DNA from: Flagellimonas yonaguniensis
Lineage (GTDB): Bacteria; Bacteroidota; Bacteroidia; Flavobacteriales; Flavobacteriaceae
Reading direction: 5' to 3'
Assembly: GCF_029193885.1 (NCBI RefSeq)
Contig: NZ_JARFVB010000005.1
Coordinates: forward strand, 186,001 to 250,000
Length of the DNA: 64,000 nucleotides
The notes under the pieces are model-generated. The model did not search any database and was not told where the DNA came from. It saw nothing but the letters and a program-made list of their open reading frames with translations. Below are positions 50,471 through 58,183 of the stretch, piece after piece. Made by a program: the position numbers and the translations under genes. Within the stretch, counting starts at the first letter, position 1. Each line of letters starts with the position of its first letter.

Positions 50471-51301
50471 ATGAAAAATATATTAGTACCCACTGATTTC
50501 TCCGAAAATTGTAACAAAGCCGCCGATTTGGGCATTGAAATGGCCAAACTATATAATGCGGAAATTCATTTCTTTCACTTGATACATACTCCCGTAGACT
50601 GGGTCAAACTCGACAAGCTAAAGGAAAAAAGATATCCTAAGACCTTGAAGGAAATCGGATCGGCCAAATCTGCATTGCGGGAATTGGAAAAAAAAGCGGA
50701 GAAGGAAAACCTAAAGTGTCGCACCTTCTTGGAGTACCAGATTGAGACCACCAATATTTTAAAACATTCCGGTCATTTTCAACATGATTTTATTATCACG
50801 GGGAGTAGCGGCACCAAAGGCACAGCGCGGGAACTGTTTGGCAGCAATGTGGAAAAAATTGTAAGAAAATCAGATGTCCCCGTAATCGTGGTTAAAGAGG
50901 ACGAAGTTTCCTTTCCTTTTAAAGACATTGTATTTGTTTCTGATTTTATGGAGGATGTGAGTGGTGCTTTCGAACATGTAATCTCAATCGCAAAAAAATG
51001 TAATGCACATATTCGTTTGTTGCGCATCAACACCCAAACGGATACCAATAGCATCGCGGCAGGATTAAATCCGATTAAAAGATTCTTGGAAAAGTTTCCC
51101 CATTTGAATAATTATTCCATGTACGTCAATAACGAACCGTCCGTAGAAACGGGTATAAACACGTTCCTAAGACACGAACCTGCGGATCTGATTGCTTTGT
51201 CCACCCATGGTAGTACAGGCTTTTTGAGCCTGTTTTCCAAGAGCATCGCCGAGGGTGTGGCCAATCATTCGGCACTTCCGGTAATGACAATCAAAATTTA
51301 A
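50471..51301 (+). CDS. Universal stress protein, two domains
   Basis: 276 residues, two tandem Usp domains. The first starts ILVPTDFSENCNKAADLGIEM and includes ITGSSGTKGTARELFGSNVEKI; the second ends ALSTHGSTGFLSLFSKSIAEGVANHSALPVMTI, with the ATP-loop pattern in both. Common in Bacteroidota stress or redox clusters. Second USP of the island (the first is at 36121). Confidence 0.92.
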   Translation: MKNILVPTDFSENCNKAADLGIEMAKLYNAEIHFFHLIHTPVDWVKLDKLKEKRYPKTLKEIGSAKSALRELEKKAEKENLKCRTFLEYQIETTNILKHSGHFQHDFIITGSSGTKGTARELFGSNVEKIVRKSDVPVIVVKEDEVSFPFKDIVFVSDFMEDVSGAFEHVISIAKKCNAHIRLLRINTQTDTNSIAAGLNPIKRFLEKFPHLNNYSMYVNNEPSVETGINTFLRHEPADLIALSTHGSTGFLSLFSKSIAEGVANHSALPVMTIKI

Positions 51302-51321
51302 AAAAAAACATAGATAGTACG

Positions 51322-51876
51322 ATGTCGAATAACTTAAATCAAATACGAGAAAAGCCCTTTTACAAGTTATTGTTGGGAAGAACGGTATTGCCCCTCGTTA
51401 CCATTTTGGGTATCGGCATCTTGTATGTTATTTTAATGTCAATGGTCGATCATAAATCTTTGCCATTCCACATTATCATTGCAACGGCGGCCTTGGGTAA
51501 GACCATCCTGATTACGATGACTACCTTGAAGCGATTGTCGAAATTGATAAAGATCTGTCATTCATTGGAGCGATTGCTTTGGGTTTTTGGGCTGATAATC
51601 GTCATAAGCATATTGTCCTTTGCAACCGATTATGCCTGCCTTTTTCAATTCAGCCATACCACATTTGAAGGAGTTCCCGATTATTCAAATTCGTACTTGT
51701 ATAATTTGTACCACTTTTTCTACTTCAGTGTGATTACTTTTTCAACGGTAGGATACGGCGATATAATTCCAACGTCCGATGTAGCCCGGTTCGTTGTCAT
51801 GCTCGAAATATTCTTAAGTTTTTTCCTAATCGTATTTGCTTTGGCCAATATTAAAAAAATACACATCAATGGATAA
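51322..51876 (+). CDS. Two-pore-domain-like K+ channel protein
   Basis: 184 residues. Three hydrophobic helices (about 20-40, 48-68, 84-106) precede a pore helix and the selectivity filter TVGYGD (about 148-153), with a final TM helix (FVVMLEIFLSFFLIVFALANI). A small ion channel of the KcsA-like pore type, without a soluble sensing domain. Its last 8 bases overlap the ATP-cone/nuclease gene, which suggests functional coupling. Confidence 0.9.
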   Translation: MSNNLNQIREKPFYKLLLGRTVLPLVTILGIGILYVILMSMVDHKSLPFHIIIATAALGKTILITMTTLKRLSKLIKICHSLERLLWVFGLIIVISILSFATDYACLFQFSHTTFEGVPDYSNSYLYNLYHFFYFSVITFSTVGYGDIIPTSDVARFVVMLEIFLSFFLIVFALANIKKIHING

Positions 51877-52708
51877 GATACATATCATAAAGGCAAGTGG
51901 GGAGAAAGCTCCTTTTGAAATAGGTAAATTAAGGCATTCATTAGAACGGGCCGGTACCGATAAATTGTTGGTCGAAGAGATAGTTCAAGAAATTGATAAG
52001 GCAGTTTACGAGGGAATGACCACCAAAAAGATATATCAAATGGCGTTTAAAATATTAAGGAAAAAATCTAGAGTAAGTGCTTCAAAATACAAACTAAAAA
52101 AAGCCCTTATGGAATTGGGGCCTTCGGGCTATCCTTTTGAAAAATTTGTTGGTGGCCTCTTAAGTCATGAGGGTTTTGATACAAAGGTCGGGGTAATGGT
52201 ACAAGGCAATTGTGTTCAGCACGAAGTAGATGTGATTGCCCAAAAAGACAATAAACACTATATGATCGAATGTAAATACCATAGTGATCAGGGGAGGTTT
52301 TGTAATGTGAAAATCCCGCTCTATATCCATTCAAGATTTTTGGATGTGGAAAAACAATGGGGAAAACAGCAAGGCCATAAAACCAAGTTTCATCAAGGAG
52401 GAGTTTATACCAATACACGTTTTACCACCGATGCCATACAATATGGTACCTGTGTTGGGCTGATGCTTACAAGTTGGGATTACCCGAAAGGGAACGGTCT
52501 GAAAGAACGGATAGACAAATCCGGCCTTCATCCCTTAACCTCTTTAACAACATTGACAAAAGCCGAGAAATCCAAATTATTGGATAAAGGCATTGTGCTT
52601 TGCAAGGATATTAACGAAAACCCATCACTATTGGAGCAAATAGGTATCGTCAAGCAACGACAAAAAAAAATTCTCGAAGATTCGGAAGAATTATGCACAG
52701 CGCATTAA
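51869..52708 (+). CDS. ATP-cone domain fused to a PD-(D/E)xK restriction-type endonuclease
   Basis: 279 residues from the ATG at 51869, overlapping the K+ channel stop. Residues about 1-85 form an ATP-cone (KIHIIKASGEKAPFEIGKL...LERAG), known from NrdR and ribonucleotide reductase as an ATP/dATP sensor. Residues about 90-200 are Mrr-like, with active-site residues in HEVDVIAQ (Asp 121) and YMIECKY (Glu 134, Lys 136). Suggests a nuclease gated by nucleotide levels. A longer in-frame TTG start at 51836 is less likely. Confidence 0.88.
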   Translation: MDKIHIIKASGEKAPFEIGKLRHSLERAGTDKLLVEEIVQEIDKAVYEGMTTKKIYQMAFKILRKKSRVSASKYKLKKALMELGPSGYPFEKFVGGLLSHEGFDTKVGVMVQGNCVQHEVDVIAQKDNKHYMIECKYHSDQGRFCNVKIPLYIHSRFLDVEKQWGKQQGHKTKFHQGGVYTNTRFTTDAIQYGTCVGLMLTSWDYPKGNGLKERIDKSGLHPLTSLTTLTKAEKSKLLDKGIVLCKDINENPSLLEQIGIVKQRQKKILEDSEELCTAH

Positions 52709-52744
52709 ACCAACAAACATTAATTAATCCTAAAAAGAAAACAT

Positions 52745-52999
52745 ATGAAAACGGAAGAACTGAAAAAACAGGAGAGTATTGACCTAGAGCCATTTTACCA
52801 AGCATTGGAGGATGATTCCAAATTACTTGAAGAAGCTTTTGAAATACTATTGGAGATGGTAAGCACCGATCCGAAATCTGCCAAGAATATGGCAGCTCTC
52901 ATTAAAAAGGATTTTCATGGTCTCTACAAAGAAATAGCGGAGTTATGCCAACCGGACCAAGATAAAGGGAACACACCTTCCTGCTGTGGGGGACACTAA
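52745..52999 (+). CDS. Small acidic protein with C-terminal CCGGH
   Basis: 84 residues, mainly helical and acidic, ending PSCCGGH, a compact Cys/His group that could bind a metal. Not recognised. It lies between the nuclease and the beta-CASP hydrolase in the same run (36 and 13 bp gaps). Confidence 0.55.
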   Translation: MKTEELKKQESIDLEPFYQALEDDSKLLEEAFEILLEMVSTDPKSAKNMAALIKKDFHGLYKEIAELCQPDQDKGNTPSCCGGH

Positions 53000-53012
53000 A
53001 CAGGTACTATAA

Positions 53013-54395
53013 ATGAAAAACAACAAAATAAACATTCACTTTTTAGGAGCTGCTGGAACCGTTACTGGTTCAAAATATCTCTTGGATACCGGCGAACGCA
53101 AAATCTTGATTGATTGTGGCCTTTTTCAGGGATTAAAAGAACTACGCTTAAAAAACTGGGAGCATCCTCCCATTGAAGTCTCGGAAATTGATGCGGTCTT
53201 ACTAACACATGGACATATGGACCATACAGGCTATCTGCCCAGATTGGTCAAACATGGTTTTAATGGCCCCATCTATGGAACGTACCCCACATTGGACATT
53301 GCCAAAATCATATTGAACGATAGTGCCAAGATTCAAGAACAGGAAGCTGAACGGGCCAATAAGGAAGGCTATTCCAAACATAGTCCCGCCGAACCACTTT
53401 ATGACTTAAAGGATGTTGAAAAAACCGTTCCCTTTTTTAAGGGAGTACCGCCCGGCCAATGGCTGCCCTTGATGAAAAACATAAAAGCTAGATTTCAGTA
53501 CAACGGCCATATTCTTGGTGCCACCTACATTGAATTGGATGTTCTCGGAAAACGTTTTGTTTTTTCAGGGGATATCGGCAGAACGAACGATTTATTGCTA
53601 TATCCACCGCTAAAACCAAAAAAGGCGGATGTTCTTTTTATAGAATCGACCTATGGCGGCAGGTTTCATCCCGAAGAAGCAGAGGCACTTCCCGAAATTG
53701 AAAAATTGGTCAACAAAACCATTGAAAGGGGCGGAAGCCTTTTCATACCAAGTTTTTCCGTAGAGCGTGCCCAATTGATGATGCTAATATTTTGGAGGTT
53801 GTTACAACAAAATAAAATCCCCAAAGTACAGATGATTATGGACAGCCCGATGGGTGCCAACGTACTGGAACTGTTCCATCGTACCAGGGACTGGCATAGG
53901 TTGGAAGATGCTGAGTGTGACGAAATGTGTTCACATTTTACGGTAGTAAGCAGTTATCGTGAAACTATGGAATTGAGAAGCGACGATACACCTAAAATCG
54001 TCATAGCCGGAAGCGGAATGCTCACAGGAGGTAGAATGCTCAATTACCTCGAAACCCAGGCACAAAACGCCAATAACACCTTGCTTTTTGTGGGCTATCA
54101 AGCGGAAGGCACTCGGGGGAGAAAATTGTTGGAAGGCGAGAAGGAATTAAAAGTGTACGGAAAAACTGTATCCTTTCAAATGGAGGTGGCAGAAATAGAA
54201 GGTCTTTCGGCACATGCCGACCATTCCGAACTATTGGATTGGCTAAGCAAGGTCGAACAGAAATCTGAAAGGATATTTATTGTTCATGGAGAGATAGAAG
54301 GTGCGGAGGCATTGCAAAAAGGCATTAAGGAAACCTATGACTGGGATTCCGAGATTTCTCAGCTATACAATATTGAAGAAATAATACTTAATTAA
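53013..54395 (+). CDS. MBL-fold beta-CASP ribonuclease-type hydrolase
   Basis: 460 residues. MBL zinc-ligand motif LTHGHMDHTG (HxHxDH), then GHILGA and VFSGDIGR (Asp), FIESTYGGR (motif A of beta-CASP), AGSGMLTGGR, LSAHADHSELL and a C-terminal IVHGEIEGAE, the full set of CPSF/YSH1-like RNA-processing enzymes. Most bacterial members are of unknown substrate; endo- or exonuclease activity on RNA is likely. Confidence 0.92.
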   Translation: MKNNKINIHFLGAAGTVTGSKYLLDTGERKILIDCGLFQGLKELRLKNWEHPPIEVSEIDAVLLTHGHMDHTGYLPRLVKHGFNGPIYGTYPTLDIAKIILNDSAKIQEQEAERANKEGYSKHSPAEPLYDLKDVEKTVPFFKGVPPGQWLPLMKNIKARFQYNGHILGATYIELDVLGKRFVFSGDIGRTNDLLLYPPLKPKKADVLFIESTYGGRFHPEEAEALPEIEKLVNKTIERGGSLFIPSFSVERAQLMMLIFWRLLQQNKIPKVQMIMDSPMGANVLELFHRTRDWHRLEDAECDEMCSHFTVVSSYRETMELRSDDTPKIVIAGSGMLTGGRMLNYLETQAQNANNTLLFVGYQAEGTRGRKLLEGEKELKVYGKTVSFQMEVAEIEGLSAHADHSELLDWLSKVEQKSERIFIVHGEIEGAEALQKGIKETYDWDSEISQLYNIEEIILN

Positions 54396-54400
54396 CTGAT

Positions 54401-54799
54401 ATGGTCGAACTAATCATTGGGGTACTATTAGGAATTTCCATTGTATTACTTGCAATAAAAACGGGCTTTGATAAGGACAGCAGTTTCTATCCTGTATTAT
54501 TGATTGCTATTGCTTTCTACTATGTTCTTTTTGCTTTTCAAGCTAACAATACTTACGAAATTATATTCGAAACAAGCATTGCTTTGCTATTCTCGGTAAT
54601 TGCAATATTAGGGCATCATAGAAACCTAAAAATAGTTGGCATCGCACTGGTATTCCACGGGATATATGACCTTTTTCAAGGTAATATTGTGTTCTCGACA
54701 AACCCACCTCAATGGTGGCCACTTTTCTGTTTGGGGGTTGATGTAACTCTCGGTATTTGGCTTCTTTGGACTTCATCGAAACATTTAAAAACCAAATAA
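54401..54799 (+). CDS. Small multi-TM membrane protein, DUF6010-like
   Basis: 132 residues, four TM helices. FYPVLLIAIAFYYVLFAF and HGIYDLFQG are features I associate loosely with DUF6010. Its TAA overlaps the ATG of the AMP-phosphorylase-like gene (TAATG). Function unknown. Confidence 0.65.
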   Translation: MVELIIGVLLGISIVLLAIKTGFDKDSSFYPVLLIAIAFYYVLFAFQANNTYEIIFETSIALLFSVIAILGHHRNLKIVGIALVFHGIYDLFQGNIVFSTNPPQWWPLFCLGVDVTLGIWLLWTSSKHLKTK

Positions 54800-56313
54800 T
54801 GAAAAATAGTATGGAAGAAAAATCAAGTACTTTAAAATATAAACACTTGGGCATTTATACACAGAACGAACATGTGGTCTATATGCGGGAAGATTGCCAT
54901 GTCTGTGTTTCCGAAGGTTTTGAAGCATTGACCAGAATCAGAGTTTCCAATTTCAATACTTCCATCGTTGCCAGTCTTAATGTAATAACGTCGGATGTGC
55001 TGCTAGACGGAGAGATAGGCTTATCGGAAGCGGCGGCGAAAAAATTAAAAGTGTCCGGAAATGAAACACTAAGGGTGTCGCACTTGGAACCTATAGATTC
55101 GTTAAGCTATGTACGGGCCAAAATCTACAATCAAAAACTGGATTATATGGCCTTTGATGAAATCATTACGGATATCGTTGAAGGAGATTACTCCAACATT
55201 CATCTTTCGGCTTTTATTACGGCCTGTGCCGGAAATAGATTAGATGTCAATGAAATCTCGGATCTCACAAAAGCCATGATTGCCTCTGGAAAGCAACTAA
55301 ATTGGAACAAAGAAATAGTAGTAGATAAACATTGTATTGGCGGATTACCTGGCAATAGAACAACCCCGTTAGTAGTTGCCATTGTTGCTGCTTATGGACT
55401 TACAATGCCAAAAACGTCCTCGCGAGCCATTACTTCGCCCGCTGGTACAGCAGATACTATGGAAGTTCTGACCAATGTAACGCTCTCTTCCGAAGAAATA
55501 ACGGCTGTGGTAGAAAAAGAAGGAGGTTGTTTTGTTTGGGGGGGTACAGCGCAATTAAGCCCTGCCGATGATGTACTGATTAAGATTGAGAAGGCCTTGG
55601 ATATCGATAGTGAAGGGCAGCTCATAGCTTCGGTACTTTCAAAAAAATCTGCGGCAGGTTCAACCCACGTTGTTATAGATATTCCCGTGGGAAAAACTGC
55701 AAAAGTTAGAAGTGAAGAAATGGCACAAAAACTAAAAAACCATATGGAAATAGTCGGTAACGCTGTTGGGCTTAATGTGAAAGTGGTCATTACAGATGGT
55801 ACGCAACCTGTAGGGAGAGGAATTGGCCCAGCTTTGGAAGCCATCGATATACTAAAGGTTTTGAAAAATGAGACAGATGCGCCAATCGACCTAATGGAAA
55901 GAGCATTGCTTTTGGCTGGCGAACTTATAGAGCTTTCGGGCAAAGTCGAAAAAGGAAAAGGAACGGAAACCGCCAAAGAAGTGATTACATCTGGTAAAGC
56001 GTATGAAAAATTCCTTGCCATTTGTAAGGCCCAAGGCCGCTTTTCAAAACCTGTTTTAGCACCTTATAAAATTGAAATCAGAGCAGAAAAATCAGGTAGT
56101 CTAAAGCGTATTGATAATCGAAAAATAGCAAAGCTCGCCAAACTTTCGGGTGCCCCTCAATCTAAATCTGCCGGTATTTTATTGAACGTTCATTTAAACG
56201 ATGAAATAGAAAAAGGCCAGTTGCTGTATACGCTCTTTGCAGAATCGCAAGGGGAGTTGAACTATGCCTTGGAATATTATGAGAGCCATAACGATATTAT
56301 AACAATAGAATAA
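54799..56313 (+). CDS. AMP phosphorylase-like (thymidine phosphorylase family)
   Basis: 504 residues from the ATG at 54799, the size of archaeal AMP phosphorylase (about 500) rather than thymidine phosphorylase (about 440). An N-terminal domain (about 1-85) precedes the core with DKHCIGGLPGNRTTP and TSSRAITSPAGTADTMEV, closely matching archaeal AMPpase. It should phosphorolyse NMPs to ribose-1,5-bisphosphate plus base. No R15P isomerase or RuBisCO gene is in view; a PRPP-synthetase homologue follows at 13 bp. Coupled to the gene before by TAATG. Confidence 0.88.
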   Translation: MKNSMEEKSSTLKYKHLGIYTQNEHVVYMREDCHVCVSEGFEALTRIRVSNFNTSIVASLNVITSDVLLDGEIGLSEAAAKKLKVSGNETLRVSHLEPIDSLSYVRAKIYNQKLDYMAFDEIITDIVEGDYSNIHLSAFITACAGNRLDVNEISDLTKAMIASGKQLNWNKEIVVDKHCIGGLPGNRTTPLVVAIVAAYGLTMPKTSSRAITSPAGTADTMEVLTNVTLSSEEITAVVEKEGGCFVWGGTAQLSPADDVLIKIEKALDIDSEGQLIASVLSKKSAAGSTHVVIDIPVGKTAKVRSEEMAQKLKNHMEIVGNAVGLNVKVVITDGTQPVGRGIGPALEAIDILKVLKNETDAPIDLMERALLLAGELIELSGKVEKGKGTETAKEVITSGKAYEKFLAICKAQGRFSKPVLAPYKIEIRAEKSGSLKRIDNRKIAKLAKLSGAPQSKSAGILLNVHLNDEIEKGQLLYTLFAESQGELNYALEYYESHNDIITIE

Positions 56314-56325
56314 AAAAAAGGACAA

Positions 56326-57219
56326 ATGAAAACTATATTATTCAGTCTTCCGGGAAACCAAGAACTCAGGGAATTGTTAGCGGAGAAAATGAAAGCGGAA
56401 ATCGGGGAATGCACCATACGCAAATTTCCTGACGGGGAATCCTACACGCGTATCCTTTCCGATGTGAAAGACAAATGTGTGGTCATGGTCTGCACCTTGC
56501 ACGAACCCGATGAAAAACTATTGCCATTGTATTTTTTAAGCCACACCGCAAAATCTTTGGGCGCTATGTGCACTTGCTTGGTGGCTCCCTATTTGGCCTA
56601 TATGCGACAGGACAAGGTCTTTAATGAAGGGGAAGGCGTCACCTCTAGCTTCTTCGGGAAATTGATTTCGGGTTTTGCCGATAGCATCACCACCATCGAT
56701 CCCCATTTGCATAGAATACATTCGTTGGGCGAAGTATACAACATTCCGAACAGGGTCATCCATGCTGCTGACGAAATCTCCAAATACATCAAGGAAAACA
56801 TTCATAATCCAGTACTCATCGGACCCGATTCCGAGAGCGAGCAATGGGTTTCCGATGTGGCGAAAAAGGCAAATGCCCCTTTTACCGTCTTGCAAAAAAT
56901 CCGTCATGGAGACCGCGATGTTGAGGTTTCCGTGCCGGATGTAGATAAGTATAAGGGGGCAACACCACTTTTGGTAGATGATATTATTTCAACTGCCCGG
57001 ACCATGATAGAAACAACGGAACATTTAAAAAATGCAGGAATGAAACCACCGATTTGCATAGGTATCCATGCCGTATTTTCAGGAAATGCCTATCAGGATT
57101 TATGGGACGCTTATGTGGAGGATATCATTACCTGCAACACTATTCCACACCAGTCAAATAAAATTGATTTGAGCGATGTCATCGCCAAGGAAGTAAAAGA
57201 ATTGATGCACCACATATGA
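56326..57219 (+). CDS. Ribose-phosphate pyrophosphokinase-family protein
   Basis: 297 residues. FPDGESY (about 36-42), PYLAYMRQDK (about 88-97), TIDPHLHRI and the PRPP loop LLVDDIISTARTM (about 216-228) show a PRPP synthetase/phosphoribosyltransferase fold. The loop has ARTM where housekeeping enzymes have GGT, so it may not be a canonical Prs. The pairing with AMP phosphorylase hints at a pathway linking ribose-1,5-bisphosphate and PRPP, or ribose-5-phosphate. Confidence 0.85.
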   Translation: MKTILFSLPGNQELRELLAEKMKAEIGECTIRKFPDGESYTRILSDVKDKCVVMVCTLHEPDEKLLPLYFLSHTAKSLGAMCTCLVAPYLAYMRQDKVFNEGEGVTSSFFGKLISGFADSITTIDPHLHRIHSLGEVYNIPNRVIHAADEISKYIKENIHNPVLIGPDSESEQWVSDVAKKANAPFTVLQKIRHGDRDVEVSVPDVDKYKGATPLLVDDIISTARTMIETTEHLKNAGMKPPICIGIHAVFSGNAYQDLWDAYVEDIITCNTIPHQSNKIDLSDVIAKEVKELMHHI

Positions 57220-57866
57220 AAATAGGATTGCACTTAATACTGTTCGTTTTTATGATTTTTTCCGCATACCCACAAGATAAAATGTTGATTGGACAATTGT
57301 CCGATAGACTGGTGGTACGGGAAAATTTCAATAACAATGGCGATTTTCTGAACAAGCAAACCTTTAAAGCGGGAAGGCTAAAAGAAGCCAATGGATATTA
57401 TGAAATTGAGGTTGTAACCGAACTTTTTGATGAAAATGGCACCTCGACCGATAAATATACCACCACTTACCGATGTAAACCGGATGAATCCAGTATTTTG
57501 GTAATGGCATTTCCGTTTTCAAACCCAAAATCAAAGGAAACCGAAATCAATACAGTGTCCAAAAATTTCAAGGAACTCTATGATCTAGCGAACTTGGAGA
57601 ATGTTGAACTCGAAATGAGCTTTGATTCGGGATTGTTGAACTTCTTTGGTTCCAACAGTAAAATTAAAATTTATGACCGGGTATTGGTATCTAACGGAAG
57701 TGGGAAAACAATCAAATCCAAAATCAACATAAAGGCCTACGCCATAGGAATACGAATTAAACAATTGGACTATGTTGCAAGTGAAAAACTTACAAATGAG
57801 AACTTGTTATCATTCCAGAAATTTACCGAGAAAGACGGCAGCTATTTTACGATGGCATACAAATAA
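57216..57866 (+). CDS. Secreted protein of unknown function
   Basis: 216 residues. Signal peptide (about 1-20, ending SAYPQ), then a beta-rich domain (FKAGRLKEANGYYEIEVV, FNIKAYAIGIRIKQLDY-like) resembling DUF3108-type lipid- or substrate-binding proteins by pattern only. Not assigned. Its ATG overlaps the TGA of the PRPP-synthetase-like gene. Confidence 0.7.
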   Translation: MKIGLHLILFVFMIFSAYPQDKMLIGQLSDRLVVRENFNNNGDFLNKQTFKAGRLKEANGYYEIEVVTELFDENGTSTDKYTTTYRCKPDESSILVMAFPFSNPKSKETEINTVSKNFKELYDLANLENVELEMSFDSGLLNFFGSNSKIKIYDRVLVSNGSGKTIKSKINIKAYAIGIRIKQLDYVASEKLTNENLLSFQKFTEKDGSYFTMAYK

Positions 57867-57872
57867 TAAATT

Positions 57873-58166
57873 ATGAGAAACTATGACACCCTATCAGAGG
57901 CAATTAATGATTTACAGATCAGGGGATATACCTATGATTTTAATTTGGCCCCCGACTGTATAAAATGTGCTTCATTGGAATTGGAAATCCATCCCGAAGA
58001 TTTTGATGTGGATGAAACCCATCGTTTTGAAGGTATGAGCAGTACGGACGATAACAGTGTTCTTTATGCCATTTCATCAAAAGATGGTAAAAAGGGGCTT
58101 TTGGTAGATGCCTATGGGGTCTATGCTGAAAATATCTCGGAAGCAATGCGAAAAAAATTACGATAA
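57873..58166 (+). CDS. Small conserved Bacteroidota protein
   Basis: 97 residues. TLSEAINDLQIRGYTYDFNL, HPEDFDVDETHRFEGMS and KKGLLVDAYGVYAENI match a small family in Bacteroidota that I recall carrying the doubtful label phosphoribosylpyrophosphate synthetase. No enzyme motif is visible. Cytoplasmic, unknown function; adjacency to a true Prs-type gene is either the source of the label or a real link. Confidence 0.7.
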   Translation: MRNYDTLSEAINDLQIRGYTYDFNLAPDCIKCASLELEIHPEDFDVDETHRFEGMSSTDDNSVLYAISSKDGKKGLLVDAYGVYAENISEAMRKKLR

Positions 58167-58183
58167 CCCTTAAATAGAATACT

